Assembly: GCF_002778275.1 (NCBI RefSeq)
Contig: NZ_NESG01000004.1
Location: forward strand, 338,002-402,001
DNA from: Limnohabitans sp. G3-2
GTDB lineage: Bacteria; Pseudomonadota; Gammaproteobacteria; Burkholderiales; Burkholderiaceae_C
Direction: 5' to 3'
Length of the DNA stretch: 64,000 bases
Within the stretch, counting starts at the first letter, position 1. Each line of letters begins with the position of its first letter. The notes beneath the pieces were generated by a model. The model was not told where the DNA came from and made no database searches. It saw only the letters and a list, made by a program, of their open reading frames with translations. The translations under genes were made by a program, and so were the position numbers. This document shows positions 9,451-17,153 of this stretch, one piece after another.

Positions 9451-9523
9451 CATTCGCGAGCAGGGGCTCGCTCCTACAAAACAGTTGCTGTTTTTTGTGG
9501 GAGGCTGCCCCTGCAGCCGAATC
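9451..9523. repeat. REP-like pair (inverted type 1 + direct type 2)
   Basis: An inverted type 1 unit (9451-9478; CATTCGCGAGCAGGG then GCTCGCTCC) and a direct type 2 unit (9497-9523; GTGGGAGGCTGCCCC then TGCAGCCGAAT) are separated by 18 bp. In the type 2 inner palindrome GCTGC pairs with GCAGC, replacing GCCGC/GCGGC, which is a compensatory change. It lies between the convergent ends of ispF and the sensor kinase. Confidence 0.85.
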
Positions 9524-9533
9524 CCGGCGAGGC

Positions 9534-10919
9534 TCAGGCCTCGTGGATGGCTTGTCTGAACTTCATCAGCGCCATCAAGCCGCCAGCGCTGTTGTTGAAC
9601 ACCGAAAACGTGCCACCCATGCGCTGAACCGAGCGCTCCACAATGGCCAGGCCCAAGCCGGATCCGGTGGCCGCAGTTCTGGCCGTGTCGCCCCTGAAAA
9701 ACGGTTGCGTGAGGTTTTTCAGCGCCTCTGGGGAGACGCCTGGGCCTTGGTCGCGCACACGGAGTAAGACCCATCCTTCGTGCAGCCTGGCCACGATTTC
9801 GACGCGTGCGATGCCATCGCTCGGACTTTGGCCGTAGCGGCGGGCGTTTTCCAACAGGTTGGACAACACCCTCGACAACTCCACGGGCTCGGCTTGCACT
9901 TGCAGGTCCTCTGCCACGTCGACGCTGATCTCCATGCGCTGGTGATGTCGCCATGGCGCGATGCTTCTGCTGATCACGCCAGACAGCAGAACGGGCCCCA
10001 GTTCGGTGGGCTCAGGCCTGGCGTAATCGAGGAATTTGTCGATGATGGCGTCAAGCTGCGCGATGTCGGCGGCCATCAGATCGCGGGTTTCAAGGTCTGC
10101 CACGCTCAATTCGGTTTCCAAGCGCAAGCGCGCTAGGGGTGTGCGCAGGTCATGCGAGATGCCCGCCAGCATCAAGGCCCGCTCTTGTTCGATCTTGGCC
10201 AAGCGCTCGGCCATCCGATTGAAGCCAATGTTGACCTCACGGATCTCAGAGGTGGCAGCTTCTTCGTCCAAGCTCGATGTGTTGAAGTGCCCCTCGCGCA
10301 CTTGGCTGGCTGCAAACGACAAGCGTTTCAGGGGGCGGTTGATGAGGCCCGCCATCAATGCGGCGCCCCCCAAAGACAGCGCCAGCGTCAGGCCCAGCCA
10401 AGTCAGCCATGCCGAGCCGCCCAGAGGCCGCAGCCGAGCGGGGTCCATTTGCAACCAATAACTGTCGCGCTCAATGTTGAAACCGATCCAAAGACCGGCT
10501 TGCCCATTCACCTCCGAGGCAATCAGCGTATCGGGGCCCAATCGCTTGACCATTTCGTCCACCAATTGGCGCTCCAGGCCCGTCGCACCAAAGGGGACAA
10601 ATTGGTCGTTCGGTTCACGCGTCTGGATGCCAACATCTTCTTCGTCCGCCAACATTTTCAAAAGTGACACACGGGCGATGGCGTCGGTGTGGATGAGGGC
10701 GGTGCGGGTCAAATTGACCACCGTGGCAATTTGGTGGGCATTGCGCAAGACGCGCGGTTCGTACTCTTGTGTGCGGAACATTTGCAGCCAAGCCAGGCTG
10801 CTGCACAAAATCAGCAAGGCCAGCAAAACGAACGTTCGCCAAAAAAGACTCAGCTTGACCCTGCGGAGCCCCCTGGCAACAGGGGCGCCGTCATAAGGCG
10901 GGGTTTGTAGGGGCGTCAC
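9534..10919 (-). CDS. Sensor histidine kinase, EnvZ-like
   Basis: Inner-membrane two-component sensor of 461 residues. One membrane segment lies near residues 25-47 (FVLLALLILCSSLAW) and a second around 170-195 (LGLTLALSLGGAALM), enclosing a periplasmic domain. HAMP, the H-box ISHDLRTPLARLRLE with its phospho-acceptor histidine, and an ATPase domain with the G-box GSGLGLAIVERS follow. The start overlaps the stop of the OmpR-type regulator by 4 bp, so this is a regulator-kinase operon. Close resemblance to EnvZ; the stimulus is not evident. Confidence 0.9.
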   Translation of the reverse strand: MTPLQTPPYDGAPVARGLRRVKLSLFWRTFVLLALLILCSSLAWLQMFRTQEYEPRVLRNAHQIATVVNLTRTALIHTDAIARVSLLKMLADEEDVGIQTREPNDQFVPFGATGLERQLVDEMVKRLGPDTLIASEVNGQAGLWIGFNIERDSYWLQMDPARLRPLGGSAWLTWLGLTLALSLGGAALMAGLINRPLKRLSFAASQVREGHFNTSSLDEEAATSEIREVNIGFNRMAERLAKIEQERALMLAGISHDLRTPLARLRLETELSVADLETRDLMAADIAQLDAIIDKFLDYARPEPTELGPVLLSGVISRSIAPWRHHQRMEISVDVAEDLQVQAEPVELSRVLSNLLENARRYGQSPSDGIARVEIVARLHEGWVLLRVRDQGPGVSPEALKNLTQPFFRGDTARTAATGSGLGLAIVERSVQRMGGTFSVFNNSAGGLMALMKFRQAIHEA

Positions 10920-11647
10920 GCTTGTCCATCGGGCACGAACACATAGCCCACACCCCAGACGGTTTGGATGATTTTGGGTGAAGCGGGATCGAGCTCAATC
11001 ATCTTGCGCAGACGAGAAATCTGGACATCCAGGCTGCGGTCAAAAGGCTCAAACTCGCGTCCCCGAGCCAATTGCGCCAATTTGTCTCGGGTCAACGGTT
11101 GCTTGGGGTGGCGCGCCAGGGCTTTGAGCATGGCGAATTCGCCGCTGGTCAAAGGCATGTCCACACCGTTTTGGCTCAGTGAGCGAGTGCCCAAATCGAG
11201 TGAAAAAGCCCCAAAGACGATCACTTCGTGGTCAGCAGAGGACGGCGCACTGGGCGACTCGATGGGCGGTCTGCGGCGTAATACCGCATGGATTCGCGCC
11301 AACAATTCGCGGGGGTTGAAGGGCTTGCCCAGATAGTCATCGGCGCCGATTTCGAGCCCGTTGATGCGGTCCACATCTTCCACTTTGGCCGTCAGCATGA
11401 TGACCGGGGTTTTGGCCCCTGCGGCGCGCAAACGGCGGCAAATGCTCAAACCGTCTTCGCCCGGCAGCATCCAATCGAGCACCACCAGATCGATGGTTTC
11501 CCGCTGCAAGATCCGGTCGAGGGCGCGACCATCTTCGGCCAGCAAGACGTCAAAACCCTCTTGCGACAGATAACGGCGCAACAAATCACGGATGCGGGCG
11601 TCGTCATCGACGATGACGATTTTGTCCAAGCGTGATGTAGTGCTCAT
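10916..11647 (-). CDS. ompR: Two-component response regulator, OmpR family
   Basis: 243-residue DNA-binding regulator. The receiver domain has the acidic pocket IVDDDARIRD and phospho-acceptor Asp in LVVLDWMLPGEDG, with the KPF motif (LGKPFNPRELLARI). The C-terminal winged-helix domain ends IIQTVWGVGYVFVPDG, as in OmpR. It is the first gene of the pair with the EnvZ-like kinase. It lies 8 bp downstream of the hydroxybutyrate dehydrogenase gene on the same strand, so partial read-through is possible. Confidence 0.92.
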   Translation of the reverse strand: MSTTSRLDKIVIVDDDARIRDLLRRYLSQEGFDVLLAEDGRALDRILQRETIDLVVLDWMLPGEDGLSICRRLRAAGAKTPVIMLTAKVEDVDRINGLEIGADDYLGKPFNPRELLARIHAVLRRRPPIESPSAPSSADHEVIVFGAFSLDLGTRSLSQNGVDMPLTSGEFAMLKALARHPKQPLTRDKLAQLARGREFEPFDRSLDVQISRLRKMIELDPASPKIIQTVWGVGYVFVPDGQA

Positions 11648-11655
11648 GGCCAGAC

Positions 11656-12426
11656 TTATTGGGCCGTCCAGCCGCCGTCCATGTTCCAGGCCACGCCGCG
11701 CACGTTGTTGCCTGCGGCCGAGCAGAAGAACACGGCCAGCTCGCCCAGTTCTTCAGGCGTGGTGAATTGCATGGAGGGCTCTTTTTCTTGCAGCAGTTGT
11801 TTTTTGGCTTCCTCGTTCGACAAGCCCATGGCCACCGCTTTGGCATCCACCTGTTTTTGCACCAAGGGTGTGAGCACCCAACCTGGGCAAATGGCGTTGC
11901 AGGTCACACCCGTTGTGGCGTTTTCGAGTGCCGTGACTTTGGTCAAGCCCACCACACCATGTTTGGCCGCGACATAGGCCGACTTTTCCGCCGAACCGAC
12001 CAAGCCGTGGATGGAGGCGACGTTGATGATGCGGCCCCAGTTGGCGGCTTTCATGGCGGGCAGGGCCAGGCGGGTGGCGTGGAAGGCGCTGCTGAGGTTG
12101 ATGGCGATGATGGCGTCCCAGCGCTCGACAGGGAAATCCTCGATCTTGGCCACATGCTGAATGCCCGCGTTGTTCACCAAAATGTCGACGCGCCCGAAGG
12201 TGTCGGCTGCGAATTGCATCATCGCTTCAATTTCAGAGGCTTTGCTCATGTCGGCGCCGTGGTAGGCGACTTTCACACCCAAGGCTGCGATTTCGGCTTG
12301 GGGGCCTTCGCTGTCGCCAAAACCGTTCAGCACAATGTTGGCGCCTTGCTTGGCCAAGGCCTTGGCAATGCCCAATCCGATGCCGCTGGTGGAACCGGTG
12401 ACCAGCGCTGTTTTACCTTGCAACAT
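11656..12426 (-). CDS. bdhA: 3-hydroxybutyrate dehydrogenase (SDR family)
   Basis: NAD-dependent oxidation of D-3-hydroxybutyrate to acetoacetate, used when polyhydroxybutyrate is mobilised. The 256-residue protein has the SDR cofactor loop TGSTSGIGLGIA, NNAG, the active-site Ser in NVASIHG, and catalytic YVAAK. The QHVAKIEDFPVE and CNAICPGWVLTPLVQKQ segments are characteristic of 3-hydroxybutyrate dehydrogenases and not of general SDRs. It is transcribed leftward, divergent from the following hydrolase gene. Confidence 0.92.
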   Translation of the reverse strand: MLQGKTALVTGSTSGIGLGIAKALAKQGANIVLNGFGDSEGPQAEIAALGVKVAYHGADMSKASEIEAMMQFAADTFGRVDILVNNAGIQHVAKIEDFPVERWDAIIAINLSSAFHATRLALPAMKAANWGRIINVASIHGLVGSAEKSAYVAAKHGVVGLTKVTALENATTGVTCNAICPGWVLTPLVQKQVDAKAVAMGLSNEEAKKQLLQEKEPSMQFTTPEELGELAVFFCSAAGNNVRGVAWNMDGGWTAQ

Positions 12427-12527
12427 GTAGATGACTCCAAAAGATGAATTAGGATGTTCAAAAGTCCATTATGGCGCTGTCATCGCCCTGTTTTTGACGC
12501 CCAGCTCCGAGATTGTTTCCGATTGTC

Positions 12528-13466
12528 ATGACCCATTACCCGCCACTGCACAACGCCCAGCCTCAACTCGAGTGGGTTGATTGCCCCCATCCTGAAGGCC
12601 AGCACCGCATGGCTTATGTTCGATGGGGTCGGCCAGATGCCCAGCGTGTGGTGGTTTGTGCGCATGGGCTGACCCGGCAGGGCCGTGATTTCGATCTCTT
12701 GGCGCAAGCCCTGGTCGCGAAAAGTGCGGAACCTTTGCAGGTCATTTGCCCCGATGTGGCCGGTCGCGGCCGCAGTCAGTGGCTGGAGAATCCGGCGCTC
12801 TACCAAATTCCGCAATATGCAGCCGACATGTTGGCCATGCTGGGCCAAGTGCAAGCCCATCTGGGGGGTGCAAGCCTGCAAGGCCTCGACTGGGTGGGGA
12901 CCAGCATGGGCGGGCTCATTGGAATGGTTTTGGCGGGACAAGCCGGTTTGCCATTGCCGGCCCGGATTCGCCGCTTGGTGCTGAACGACGTGGGGCCGGC
13001 CATCACGTGGTCATCGGTTGAGCGCATGAAGACCTATGTCGGTCAATACGGTCAATTCCGCGACCTGGAGGACGTGGCCCAAGCACTGCGGACCCTGTCC
13101 CCAGGTTTTGGCCCCGTCTTGCCCGAGGTGTGGCGCGAGATGTCGGCGCACATGACGCGTCCAGGGCCAGAAGGCAGCCTGACTTTGCACTACGACCCCG
13201 CCATTGCCGTGCCTCTGCGGGCCATGACGCCCGACATGGCCCAGGCCGGGGAGGCGGCTTTGTGGGCTTTGTACGACCACATTGAGGCCCAAACCTTGTT
13301 GATTCGGGGGCAAGACTCTGACCTGTTAACAGCCGAAACCGCATTGAACATGACCCAGCGCGGCCCGCGTGCCCGACTTGAAACGTGGCCCGGCTTTGGG
13401 CATGCCCCCACTTTGACCGGGGATGACCAAATTCAGGCCGTGGCCACTTTTCTGTTGCGTGATTGA
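12528..13466 (+). CDS. Alpha/beta hydrolase (serine type)
   Basis: 312-residue hydrolase with VVVCAHGLTRQGRDF at the oxyanion hole, nucleophile elbow WVGTSMGGLIGM (serine), an aspartate in LLIRGQDSDLLTAE, and a histidine in WPGFGHAPTL. A TTG codon 15 bp upstream is an alternative start, but the ATG at 12528 is preferred. The stop is 4 bp before the chosen relA start, so the two genes look co-transcribed. The natural substrate cannot be deduced. Confidence 0.82.
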   Translation: MTHYPPLHNAQPQLEWVDCPHPEGQHRMAYVRWGRPDAQRVVVCAHGLTRQGRDFDLLAQALVAKSAEPLQVICPDVAGRGRSQWLENPALYQIPQYAADMLAMLGQVQAHLGGASLQGLDWVGTSMGGLIGMVLAGQAGLPLPARIRRLVLNDVGPAITWSSVERMKTYVGQYGQFRDLEDVAQALRTLSPGFGPVLPEVWREMSAHMTRPGPEGSLTLHYDPAIAVPLRAMTPDMAQAGEAALWALYDHIEAQTLLIRGQDSDLLTAETALNMTQRGPRARLETWPGFGHAPTLTGDDQIQAVATFLLRD

Positions 13467-13470
13467 GCCC

Positions 13471-15753
13471 ATGGTCAGCCCCACCATCAGCCATGCCGCC
13501 AGCCCCATGACGCCGCCCGGCCGCTTGCATGGGCCCGCCTCGCTCAAACCCAGCGCCTCCGATGTGCCCCCACTCATGTTGGCCACGGCGGAAGTGGAGG
13601 AAGCCGGCATGCTGGCCAAGGCCCGTGCGTTTGCCGAGCCCCTGATTTCTGGTGAGTCCCTCGATACCGGCGAAAACATCCTGGCCCATGCCGATGCCGT
13701 CGCGCTCATCCTGGCCCACATGGGGGGCTCTGTGGCCATGCAGGCGGCCAGTTACTTGGTCTACACCTGCCCCCACCTGAACAAGCCAGAGGAAGTGATT
13801 GCCAAAGCATTCGGCCCTCAACTGGCTCAATTGGCCCTCCAAACCAACCACTTGGTGCATGTCCAGCGCTTGTCGCGGGCCGCCGAGTCGCACATTCAGG
13901 GGCCCGACAACACGCCCTTGAGCCCTCAAGTTCAAACTGAAAACGTGCGCAAGATGCTGCTCGCGTTCAGCCGCGATTTGCGGGTGGTCATGCTGCGATT
14001 GGCCTCACGCTTGCAAACTTTGCGGCATTACGCAGCCACCAAACTGTTGGTGCCACCCGCTTTGGCCAGTGAGTCGTTGCAGGTCTTTGCGCCTTTGGCG
14101 AACCGCTTGGGTATTTGGCAAATCAAATGGGAACTGGAAGACCTGTCCTTTCGCTTCCTGGAGCCCGGCACCTACAAAGAGATTGCCGGCCTGCTCGACG
14201 AGAAACGCACCGAGCGTGAGCGTTACATGGTGGCCCTGCGCGAGCGTTTGCAAGGCGCATTGGCGGCGCAAGGCATCCAGGCGCAGGTCGATGGCCGGCC
14301 CAAACACATCTACAGCATTGTTCGCAAAATGCGCGGAAAATCGCTCGCATTTGACCGGGTGTTTGACATCCGCGCCCTGCGGGTGGTGGTGCCCCAAGTG
14401 GCCGATTGTTACCAAGTGCTCAGCTGGGTGCATGAACACTTTGCCCCCCTTGCGGACGAGTTTGACGACTACATTGCCAAGCCCAAATCCAACGGATACC
14501 AATCCTTGCACACCGTGGTGCGTGACAGCGATGGCGGTCCCATTGAAGTGCAAATTCGCACCCAAGCCATGCACGAGCACGCCGAAAACGGGGTGGCGGC
14601 CCACTGGGCCTACAAAGAAGCGGGCGCCAAAGGCTATGCAGGTGTTTCGGCCAGCAGCGCCTACGACACCAAAATTGCCGTGCTCAGGCAGTTGCTGGCT
14701 TGGGAGCGCGATTTGTCGGGCGCTGCGCAAGAAAAAGCACCGGGCAATCCCGTCTTTGATGACCGCATTTATGTGCTGACCCCGGACGCCGCTGTGGTGG
14801 AGTTGCCCAAAGGCGCCACCGCGATCGACTTTGCTTACACCGTTCACACCAACTTGGGGCATCGCTGCCGCGGTGCCAAAGTCGATGGCGTCATGGTGCC
14901 CTTGAACACCCCACTGGGCAATGGCCAAACGGTGGAGATCACCGCCATCAAAGAGGGCGGGCCCTCGCGCGATTGGCTCAACCCAGAGCTGGGCTTTTTG
15001 GCCAGCCCACGGGCCAGGGCCAAAGTGCGTGCGTGGTTCAACGCCCAAGTCAGCGAAGAAACCATCGCCAAAGGTCGCGAAGCGGTCGAAAAATCCTTGC
15101 AGCGCTTGGGCCGTACCGCCATCCGCTTGGAAGATTTGGCCAGCCAGTTGGGCTTCAAATCTGCCGACAACCTGTTTGAAGTGGTGGGCAAGGACGAGTT
15201 TTCATTGCGCAACATCGAGGTGTTGCTCAACCCACCTGAACCCGCGCTGGAGCCGGACGAATACTTCCAAAAGAAGTTCAAAGGGGCCGTGGCCCGGAAA
15301 TCCCCCTCTGGCGTGCTGGTGGTGGGGGTGGATTCTTTGCTCACCCAGCTGTCCAGATGCTGCAAACCAGCACCACCCGATGCGATTGGCGGTTTTGTAA
15401 CGCGGGGCAAGGGCGTGAGCATCCACCGCCAAGACTGCAGCAATTTTCGCCAACTCGCTTCTCGCCATGGCGAAAGGGTCATCGATGTTCGCTGGGGCGA
15501 AGGCAAAGACGCGCAAGGATCGGTTTACCCCGTGGATGTTGCTGTGGAAGCCATGGACCGCCAGGGGCTGCTGCGCGACATTTCCGAAGTGTTTGCCAAA
15601 GAGAAGATGAACGTGATCGGCGTGCAAACCCAATCCGTCAAAGGCACGGCTTGGATGACTTTCACGGTGGAGATCGGCGATGCCGACCGCCTGAACAAAG
15701 TTCTGGGCACGGTGCGTGGCGTCAAAGGGGTGAGGGCCGCCAAAAGGCGTTGA
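13471..15753 (+). CDS. relA: GTP pyrophosphokinase RelA (monofunctional type)
   Basis: Stringent-response (p)ppGpp synthetase of 760 residues. The N-terminal hydrolase domain is degenerate: the position of the catalytic HD pair reads AASYLVYTCPH. The synthetase domain keeps RPKHIYSIVRKM, then the EXDD-type signature in ADEFDDYIAKPKSNGYQS that marks RelA and not the RXKD of SpoT/Rel. A TGS domain (VVELPKGATAIDFAYT) and a C-terminal ACT domain (DRQGLLRDISEVF) follow. The start at 13471 avoids a long overlap with the hydrolase; an in-frame ATG lies 48 bp upstream. Confidence 0.94.
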   Translation: MVSPTISHAASPMTPPGRLHGPASLKPSASDVPPLMLATAEVEEAGMLAKARAFAEPLISGESLDTGENILAHADAVALILAHMGGSVAMQAASYLVYTCPHLNKPEEVIAKAFGPQLAQLALQTNHLVHVQRLSRAAESHIQGPDNTPLSPQVQTENVRKMLLAFSRDLRVVMLRLASRLQTLRHYAATKLLVPPALASESLQVFAPLANRLGIWQIKWELEDLSFRFLEPGTYKEIAGLLDEKRTERERYMVALRERLQGALAAQGIQAQVDGRPKHIYSIVRKMRGKSLAFDRVFDIRALRVVVPQVADCYQVLSWVHEHFAPLADEFDDYIAKPKSNGYQSLHTVVRDSDGGPIEVQIRTQAMHEHAENGVAAHWAYKEAGAKGYAGVSASSAYDTKIAVLRQLLAWERDLSGAAQEKAPGNPVFDDRIYVLTPDAAVVELPKGATAIDFAYTVHTNLGHRCRGAKVDGVMVPLNTPLGNGQTVEITAIKEGGPSRDWLNPELGFLASPRARAKVRAWFNAQVSEETIAKGREAVEKSLQRLGRTAIRLEDLASQLGFKSADNLFEVVGKDEFSLRNIEVLLNPPEPALEPDEYFQKKFKGAVARKSPSGVLVVGVDSLLTQLSRCCKPAPPDAIGGFVTRGKGVSIHRQDCSNFRQLASRHGERVIDVRWGEGKDAQGSVYPVDVAVEAMDRQGLLRDISEVFAKEKMNVIGVQTQSVKGTAWMTFTVEIGDADRLNKVLGTVRGVKGVRAAKRR

Positions 15754-15834
15754 GCCATGGATGGCCGGCATCCCCTTGGTTTTCGCCTGGGCCACATTGG
15801 ACCTGTGGCAGCCAGATCGTCCTGTTTTTGCTGC

Positions 15835-15840
15835 TATAAT
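15835..15840 (+). promoter_or_regulatory. Minus-10 box of the tRNA-Val promoter
   Basis: A perfect TATAAT 12 bp ahead of the tRNA 5' end, in the expected place for a stable-RNA promoter. No strong minus-35 box is visible at 17 bp spacing. The relA stop is 80 bp upstream. Confidence 0.6.
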
Positions 15841-15852
15841 TCAAGGCTTAGC

Positions 15853-15929
15853 AGGCGCGTAGCTCAGTTGGTTAGAGCACCACCTTGACATGGTGGGGGT
15901 CGCTAGTTCGAATCTAGTCGCGCCTACCA
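15853..15929 (+). tRNA. tRNA-Val (anticodon GAC)
   Basis: 77 nt including an encoded CCA. The acceptor stem AGGCGCG pairs fully with CGCGCCU. The D arm is AGCTCAGTTGG, and the anticodon stem CCACC/GGTGG encloses loop TTGACAT (anticodon GAC, valine). The T arm carries GTTCGAATC. An intrinsic terminator follows 18 bp later, and the catabolic island begins immediately after that. Confidence 0.97.
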
Positions 15930-15947
15930 AATTCGGTAGAAAAAACA

Positions 15948-15979
15948 AGCACTTAGCGGTAACGCTAGGTGCTTTTTTT
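15948..15979 (+). terminator. Rho-independent terminator of tRNA-Val
   Basis: An 11-bp stem (AGCACTTAGCG with CGCTAGGTGCT, one G-T pair) and GTAA tetraloop are followed by seven T. It separates the core segment from the island. Confidence 0.92.
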
Positions 15980-16280
15980 ATGGCAATTTGCATGGCCGAT
16001 GAACCCACTCAGCCTCTAGGCCTATGCATCCATTGGCCAAGGCGGCCTTTGAAACCCAGATTCCGCTCTCAGCGCTAAGCGAAAGATTTTTTGCTTAACC
16101 AAGCTCTATTGATCGCCTTGTACAAATTGACACCTATACTGCCAATACAATTATTTGGCTTGTATCGCTCTTGCTTGTGACTTATTCCGGCATTTGAATC
16201 TGACGCGGTTGTGGCCGTCGGTTGTGCCGTGTTTAGAATTTTTTCGACCTCATGGGTCGAAACCCCAACGAGGATCATAG
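15980..16280. other. AT-rich island-edge spacer, no gene
   Basis: About 300 bp between the tRNA terminator and the first island gene. It is visibly AT-richer than the core. It holds the first copy of the shared 21-bp island motif (16128-16148). It also holds a dyad ATACAA...TTGTAT at about 16146-16166 and a short GGGTCGA repeat before the SDR start. No coding sequence is supported and no copy of the tRNA 3' end was seen at the far island edge. Confidence 0.6.
16128..16148 (+). promoter_or_regulatory. Island motif, site 1 (probable operator)
   Basis: Matches the pattern TGACAC-n4-A-n-TGC-n-A-n-TAC found once in each promoter-bearing spacer of the island. Here it is preceded by T, making TTGACA, so it may overlap a minus-35 box. 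It lies 132 bp before the SDR start. I infer that the island's TetR protein binds it. Confidence 0.5.
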
Positions 16281-17132
16281 ATGGCTGCGTTACGCAAAAT
16301 CAATCTGCAAGATGGGGTGGCTGTTGTCACCGGAGCAGCTGGAGGGATTGGCGCTGCTTTGGCTTTGCAGCTGGCTGAAAAAGGCTGCCACTTGGCATTG
16401 GCCGATGTGAATGGCGCTGGCTTGGCCGAAGTGGCTGCTAAGGCTCAAGCTTATGGCGTCAAAGTCAGTACGCTGGTGCTGGACATGGGCCAAGCTGAAT
16501 CGGCCCAAGGGTTGCTGGATCATGTCCTAGCACACCATGGGCGGGCCACTGTGCTGATCAACAATGCTGGCGTCGCTTTGGGTGGTCAATTCGAGCAAGT
16601 ATCTGAAGAAGACTTTGACTGGTTGATGAGCATCAACTTCGGTGCGGTTGTGCGACTCACCCGTGTCTTTATGCCCTTGCTGCAGCAGTCGCAAGCTGCC
16701 CAAATTGTGAACATGTCCAGTATTTTTGGCATCATTGCCCCGCCGGGTCAGACGGCTTACAGCGCCGCGAAATTCGCGGTGCGGGGTTTTTCAGAGGCTT
16801 TATGCCACGAGTTAGAGGTCGGGAATTCGTCTGTTCGAATGACTTTGTTGCATCCAGGTGGGGTGCGCACGGGTATTGCCACCAGTGCCCGTTTACCGGC
16901 GAGCGTCACAGCGCAAGAAATCAAGTTGCATCAAAAAAACTGGCAAAAAGCCTTGCGCTTGTCGCCCGAAGTTGCGGCTCGGCGCATCTTGCGTGGCATT
17001 GAGCGGCGCGAGCCACGCGTCTTGGTTGGCGATGACGCGGTGGCGGCGTCCTGGATCCAACGTTTGTTACCAGTGACGTATTGGCGGTGGGTGGCGCGGG
17101 GCATGTCGCGTTCTTTCCGCGATGCTGTTTGA
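16281..17132 (+). CDS. Short-chain dehydrogenase/reductase
   Basis: 283-residue classical SDR. The cofactor loop is VVTGAAGGIGAAL (residues 15-27), then LINNAGVALGG. Catalytic serine is in NMSSIFG, and catalytic Tyr/Lys in AYSAAKFAVRGF. The extended C-terminus (SPEVAARRILRGIERREPRVLVG, interrupted here only for naming) resembles SDRs linked to lipid or steroid-like alcohols. It is preceded by GAGGATCAT and is the first gene of a two-gene unit with the esterase-monooxygenase fusion 21 bp downstream. Expected role: oxidation of a secondary alcohol to the ketone used by the next enzyme. That role is inferred from context; the family assignment is solid. Confidence 0.85.
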   Translation: MAALRKINLQDGVAVVTGAAGGIGAALALQLAEKGCHLALADVNGAGLAEVAAKAQAYGVKVSTLVLDMGQAESAQGLLDHVLAHHGRATVLINNAGVALGGQFEQVSEEDFDWLMSINFGAVVRLTRVFMPLLQQSQAAQIVNMSSIFGIIAPPGQTAYSAAKFAVRGFSEALCHELEVGNSSVRMTLLHPGGVRTGIATSARLPASVTAQEIKLHQKNWQKALRLSPEVAARRILRGIERREPRVLVGDDAVAASWIQRLLPVTYWRWVARGMSRSFRDAV

Positions 17133-17153
17133 GTACATGCACAAGGATTTTTT

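Noticed and set aside
15890..16078. Short frame beginning within tRNA-Val
   Set aside because: It overlaps the tRNA and runs through its terminator.
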